This document shows, piece after piece, positions 5,535-8,590 of a stretch of 8,590 nucleotides of DNA. Position 1 is the stretch's first letter, and each line of letters starts with the position of its first letter. The notes beneath the pieces are model-generated. The model saw nothing but the letters and a program-made list of their open reading frames with translations. It ran no database searches and was not told the DNA's origin. Source of the DNA: Thermoplasmatota archaeon (GTDB lineage: Archaea > Thermoplasmatota > Thermoplasmata > GCA-020350865 > JAUVCJ01); NCBI GenBank assembly GCA_030595765.1, contig JAUVCJ010000092.1, positions 1 through 8,590 of the forward strand, in the 5' to 3' direction. The translations under genes were made by a program, and so were the position numbers.

Positions 5535-6785
5535 ATGAGTCAAACTGCCGAAGCCGGAAGGAAGGGAAAAGGAGTACGCTCTGATTGCTGGGTAGGCATT
5601 GAGCTAACTGATTCTGGAGGACTTGATCTAAATATCCAGAGCAAGGTCATGGGGATGTACGGCGAAAGCATACATACCCTTGTCAAAGAGGTGTTTGTAG
5701 CCCTGGGCATCGCCAATGTCAGGCTGGAGATGGTTGATGTCGGAGCATTGCCTATGGTCATTGCAGCCCGCATAGAGGCCGCCATCAAGAGGGCAGATCC
5801 AGGGATCAAAGCTGAATTTCTCCCGGATATGAGAGCACATTGCAATTACTTGAGCCAGAAGGAGCGATTTAGACGGTCGAGGCTTTACCTTCCTGGGAAC
5901 CAACCCCAGCTATTCATAAACGCCGGCCTGCACCGTCCTGATGCAATAATACTTGACCTGGAAGACTCTGTCTCTCCTTTGGAAAAAGACACTGCTAGAT
6001 TCGTTGTGCGTAATGCTCTAAGGACCATCGACTTCAAAGGTGCCGAGAGAATGGTAAGGATCAACCAGCTACCAATGGGGTTGGAAGATCTGAATCATCT
6101 GGTCCCTCACAACGTACATCTCCTGCTGATACCTAAGTGTGAGAACGCTGACCAGGTAATAGCAATTGACAAGAGAGTTCAAGAGATATCCAGTAACTGC
6201 GGCAGAACCGAGCCAGTATTCCTGATGCCAATAATCGAGAGCGCAATGGGCGTAATAAATTCCTACGACATTGCAAAGGCATCTCCTAACGTAGTTGCAT
6301 TGGCCATGGGCCTGGAGGATTATACAGCCGACATCGGGACACAGAGGACCAAAGACGGAAGGGAAAGCTTCTGGGCCAGGTGCCAGGTGGTCAACTCTGC
6401 AAGAGCTGCAAAGGTTCAGCCCATTGACACTGTATTTTCCGATGTTGGCGATGAAGAAGGACTTATGGCTAGCGTTCTTGAGGCAAAGGCCTTAGGCTTT
6501 GATGGCAAGGGTTGCATACATCCGAGGCAGATCAAGGTGGTTCACAAGGGCTTTGCTCCGGACAAGTTAGAACTAGAAGCTGCAGAAAAGATCGTGAAAG
6601 CCTATGAAGAAGCAGAGGCAAAAGGGCTTGGCGTGGCCTCGCTGGGGTCGAAGATGATAGATGCCCCGGTTGTAAAACGGGCCCAGAAAACTGTCCAGCT
6701 TGCCATAAATATGGGACTTATTCAGGGTGTATTGCCAGGCCAGGGCAATAATCCTAATCCAGATGAAAGGGGGAATGGGCAATGA
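5535..6785 (+). CDS. citE: Fused citrate lyase acyl carrier (CitD) and beta subunit (CitE)
   Basis: A 416-residue fusion. Residues 10-90 match CitD, the gamma acyl-carrier subunit: S16 in KGVRSDCWV aligns with the serine that carries the phosphoribosyl-dephospho-CoA arm, followed by LDLNIQSKV, YGESIHTLV and GALPMVIAARIEAAIKRA. Residues 112-395 are CitE, an HpcH/HpaI-type TIM barrel: RRSRLYLPGNQP, DAIILDLEDSVSP, MPIIESAMGV with the metal-ligand candidate E235, GLEDYTADIGTQRTKDG, and GFDGKGCIHPRQI. In citrate lyase CitE cleaves the citryl-thioester to oxaloacetate and an acetyl-thioester on CitD. A linker of about 20 residues joins the domains. The last 20 residues are a polar tail (GQGNNPNPDERGNGQ). 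The start is supported by GGAG at 5523-5526. The stop overlaps the next start by 4 nt (ATGA), indicating tight coupling with CitF. The natural substrate could be citrate or a relative such as citramalate. Confidence 0.93.
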   Translation: MSQTAEAGRKGKGVRSDCWVGIELTDSGGLDLNIQSKVMGMYGESIHTLVKEVFVALGIANVRLEMVDVGALPMVIAARIEAAIKRADPGIKAEFLPDMRAHCNYLSQKERFRRSRLYLPGNQPQLFINAGLHRPDAIILDLEDSVSPLEKDTARFVVRNALRTIDFKGAERMVRINQLPMGLEDLNHLVPHNVHLLLIPKCENADQVIAIDKRVQEISSNCGRTEPVFLMPIIESAMGVINSYDIAKASPNVVALAMGLEDYTADIGTQRTKDGRESFWARCQVVNSARAAKVQPIDTVFSDVGDEEGLMASVLEAKALGFDGKGCIHPRQIKVVHKGFAPDKLELEAAEKIVKAYEEAEAKGLGVASLGSKMIDAPVVKRAQKTVQLAINMGLIQGVLPGQGNNPNPDERGNGQ

Positions 6786-8410
6786 GTGAGGAGCAGAACC
6801 AAAAGGAAGGCGCAAGTGAAGGCAATTTGCATGAGGCGAATGCAGGCGCAAGCCAGAAGCTTGAGATGAACGCCGCAGGAAGAATGGTGCCCACCTGGGT
6901 CAATGGCAAGGAGAAAATCCCATTCAAGGGTGTAAACAAGCACAGGCCTAGCGGAAAGAAGGCAGCAACTGCCATACACACCTCCATTGATTATCCAGCC
7001 GATGGCAACAAGGTTGTAAAAAGCCTTGAAGAAGCACTCAAACTCTGCGGACTTAAAGATGGCATGACCATATCCACCCATCATCACTTTCGCAATGGAG
7101 ATCTGATCTCAAATATGGTCTTCGATATTGCTGCCAAGATGGGAATAAAGAATCTCCTCTGGTTCCCCAGCGCATCATTTCCATGCCATGAGCCACAGAT
7201 CCAGCACATGTTAGATGGAGTCATTCATCACATCGAGGGAAGCATGAACGGCCCTCTTGGAGATTTCGCAAGTAAAGGTAAGATGACTAAGGGACTTGCA
7301 GTACTTAGATCCCACGGAGGCAGGTATAGGGCCATCCAAGATGGAGACATACACATTGACATCGCAGTGCTAGCAGCTCCAACAGCGGATGAGTTCGGAA
7401 ACGGCAACGGCCTAAATGGTCCCTCGGCATGTGGACCTCTAGCTTATGCAAAAGCCGACACGATCTGGGCAGACAAGGTCATCGTGGTCACAGATAATCT
7501 TATTCCATTCCCTTGCCAACCACTAGACATCATTGGTAACTTTGTGGACTTTGTTGTGCAGATGGACAAAATTGGAGATCCTGAAAAAATAGTATCAGGA
7601 ACCACAAACGTCACCAAAAGTCCAGACAGGCTTCTCATTGCCGAGTACTGCGCCAAGTTCCTTGAAGGTGCTGGGCTCCTTCACGATCATTTCAACTTCC
7701 AAGCCGGAGCTGGCGGCACATCCCTGGCATTTGTCAAGTATCTCATGGACATCATGAAGGCAAGGAACATCAGGGCAGGAGCCATTGTGGGTGGGGTAAC
7801 TGAGCACATGGTCAAAATATTGGAGGATGGGATGGCTGACTTCATTCTTGATGGTCAGAGCTTCGACCTGGAAGCGGTTAGAAGCATGAGGGAAAATCCC
7901 AGACACATCGCCGCGAATCTTCTGACCTGTTACGACTTTCACTCCAAAGGGAACACCACCACTTTGATGGATGCAATAGTTCTCGGAGCCACCGAGGTGG
8001 ATCTTAACTTCAACGCCAATGTTGTCACACATTCAGATGGCAGAATGCTTCATGGCATTGGAGGATGGCAGAACTGTCTCTATGCAAAATGCACAATACT
8101 GGCTGTACCTTCAGTAAGGGATCGTATGCCAGTGATCAGGGACGAGGTAACAACCCTGGTGGGCCCAGGCGAGCTTGTGGACGTTATCATTACCGAAAGA
8201 GGTATAGCCATCAACCCCCTGAGAAAGGATCTTTTAGAGGCTACAAAGAACTCTTCACTTCCTATCAGAACCATTCAGGAGATAATGGACGAGGTTCATG
8301 AATTGGTAGGCGGTGCCCCTGAAAAACCAAAACTTGGCAACAAAGTGATAGGTGTTGTCGAGTGGGTTGACGGAACTATTCTGGACTCCATCTGGGAGGT
8401 TCCTGAATAA
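6782..8410 (+). CDS. citF: Citrate lyase alpha subunit (acyl-ACP:acid transferase family)
   Basis: A 542-residue CitF-family protein; characterised bacterial CitF has about 510. The alpha subunit swaps the acetyl group on the acyl carrier for the substrate acid, releasing acetate, before CitE cleaves. Recognisable blocks are HHHFRNGD (100-107), SHGGRYRAI (177-185), APTADEFGN (199-207), GAGGTSL (309-315), SFDLEAVRSMRENP (360-373), ITERGIAINP (470-479) and the usual C-terminus VVEWVDGTILDSIWEV. Residues 1-28 are a polar, low-complexity extension, followed by AAGRMVPTWVNG as in clostridial CitF. One departure stands out: the highly conserved GASGGHxDTA block is replaced by HGIGGWQNCLYA (424-435). 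The ATG overlaps the upstream stop, with GGGGGA 7 nt before it. Citrate lyase is the best family label; substrate specificity is uncertain. Confidence 0.93.
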   Translation: MSEEQNQKEGASEGNLHEANAGASQKLEMNAAGRMVPTWVNGKEKIPFKGVNKHRPSGKKAATAIHTSIDYPADGNKVVKSLEEALKLCGLKDGMTISTHHHFRNGDLISNMVFDIAAKMGIKNLLWFPSASFPCHEPQIQHMLDGVIHHIEGSMNGPLGDFASKGKMTKGLAVLRSHGGRYRAIQDGDIHIDIAVLAAPTADEFGNGNGLNGPSACGPLAYAKADTIWADKVIVVTDNLIPFPCQPLDIIGNFVDFVVQMDKIGDPEKIVSGTTNVTKSPDRLLIAEYCAKFLEGAGLLHDHFNFQAGAGGTSLAFVKYLMDIMKARNIRAGAIVGGVTEHMVKILEDGMADFILDGQSFDLEAVRSMRENPRHIAANLLTCYDFHSKGNTTTLMDAIVLGATEVDLNFNANVVTHSDGRMLHGIGGWQNCLYAKCTILAVPSVRDRMPVIRDEVTTLVGPGELVDVIITERGIAINPLRKDLLEATKNSSLPIRTIQEIMDEVHELVGGAPEKPKLGNKVIGVVEWVDGTILDSIWEVPE

Positions 8411-8485
8411 ACCCGATGAAAGCCAATAGGCCTAGACAAACTCGCAAATATTACTCTATTAGAACAATGACCAGAACTGTAGGCA

Positions 8486-8501
8486 ATCATAGGATCATAG
8501 G
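8486..8501 (+). repeat. Two tandem copies of ATCATAGG
   Basis: ATCATAGG occurs twice in a row in the 119-nt gap after citF. No T-run, convincing TATA element or hairpin was seen in this gap, so the following gene is probably still part of the operon. The repeat may be meaningless. Confidence 0.3.
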
Positions 8502-8529
8502 AAAAATTAACTCATTGGAGGAAATAAAA

Positions 8530-8590
8530 ATGGGAAAAACATTCGTTGAGAAAGTGCTAGCAAAGAACGCTGGATTGACAGATGAGGGTG
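8530..8590 (+). CDS. Start of a second LeuC/aconitase-type large subunit (3' end outside window)
   Basis: Only 20 codons are visible: MGKTFVEKVLAKNAGLTDEG. The pattern MGxTxxEKxLAxxAG is the standard N-terminus of 3-isopropylmalate dehydratase/homoaconitase large subunits and resembles the first gene of this operon (MGQTMIEKIIGAHT). A GGAGGA Shine-Dalgarno at 8517-8522 lies 7 nt upstream, a normal spacing. The 119-nt gap after citF is longer than the others but shows no clear terminator. If correct, the operon encodes two different dehydratases around the lyase. Identity rests on a short N-terminal match and needs the rest of the gene. Confidence 0.7.
   Translation, partial: MGKTFVEKVLAKNAGLTDEG

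Noticed and set aside
6722..7087. Minus-strand open frame of 121 codons with hydrophobic stretches
   Set aside because: It is antisense to well-conserved CitE/CitF coding sequence and has no family resemblance; the hydrophobicity is a by-product of the opposite-strand codons.

Overview
The window looks like a piece of an anaerobic euryarchaeal chromosome, perhaps a methanogen or Thermoplasmata relative; the lineage is inferred and not proven. The evidence is archaeal-style BRE/TATA elements in front of the genes, strong GGAGG(TGA) Shine-Dalgarno sites mostly 5-8 nt from the starts, an Lrp/AsnC-type regulator, a short (class III type) hybrid cluster protein and archaeal-sized aconitase-family two-subunit dehydratases. 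Coding regions are dense. The three longer non-coding stretches are AT-rich. I saw no rRNA, tRNA, transposase or CRISPR array.

Left part (1-2758), a redox or nitrosative-stress locus. On the minus strand, hcp (hybrid cluster protein / hydroxylamine reductase) is followed 13 nt later by a ferredoxin-domain protein that runs off the left edge; it is the probable electron-transfer partner. Divergent from hcp is an Lrp/AsnC-like regulator with an unusual cysteine cluster at its C-terminus, a good candidate for a redox- or metal-sensing regulator of hcp. The shared 211-nt intergenic region holds a TATA element for each direction and, between them, an AT-rich palindrome that could be the operator. 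The regulator's leader may encode a 33-codon upstream ORF.

Middle (2753-3032), non-coding. A 54-bp-period tandem repeat built from 12-bp subrepeats overlaps the end of the regulator gene. It is followed by a T-run, a perfect 7-bp inverted repeat and a TATA promoter for the next operon.

Right part (3033-8590), a plus-strand operon for organic-acid breakdown or interconversion. In order: large and small subunits of an aconitase/isopropylmalate-isomerase-family hydro-lyase, an HD-domain protein, a CitD-CitE fusion (acyl carrier plus lyase beta subunit of citrate lyase), CitF (alpha subunit), and the first 20 codons of a second LeuC/aconitase-type large subunit at the right edge. The genes fit a dehydratase-plus-lyase module. 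A hydro-lyase converts an unsaturated or isomeric acid into a 2-hydroxy acid, and a citrate-lyase-type complex cleaves that to acetate plus a 2-oxo acid. The substrate could be citrate/aconitate. It could also be mesaconate/citramalate, as in the methylaspartate glutamate-fermentation pathway. The altered CitF motif, the non-standard small-subunit specificity loop and the apparent second dehydratase make the non-citrate option worth testing.
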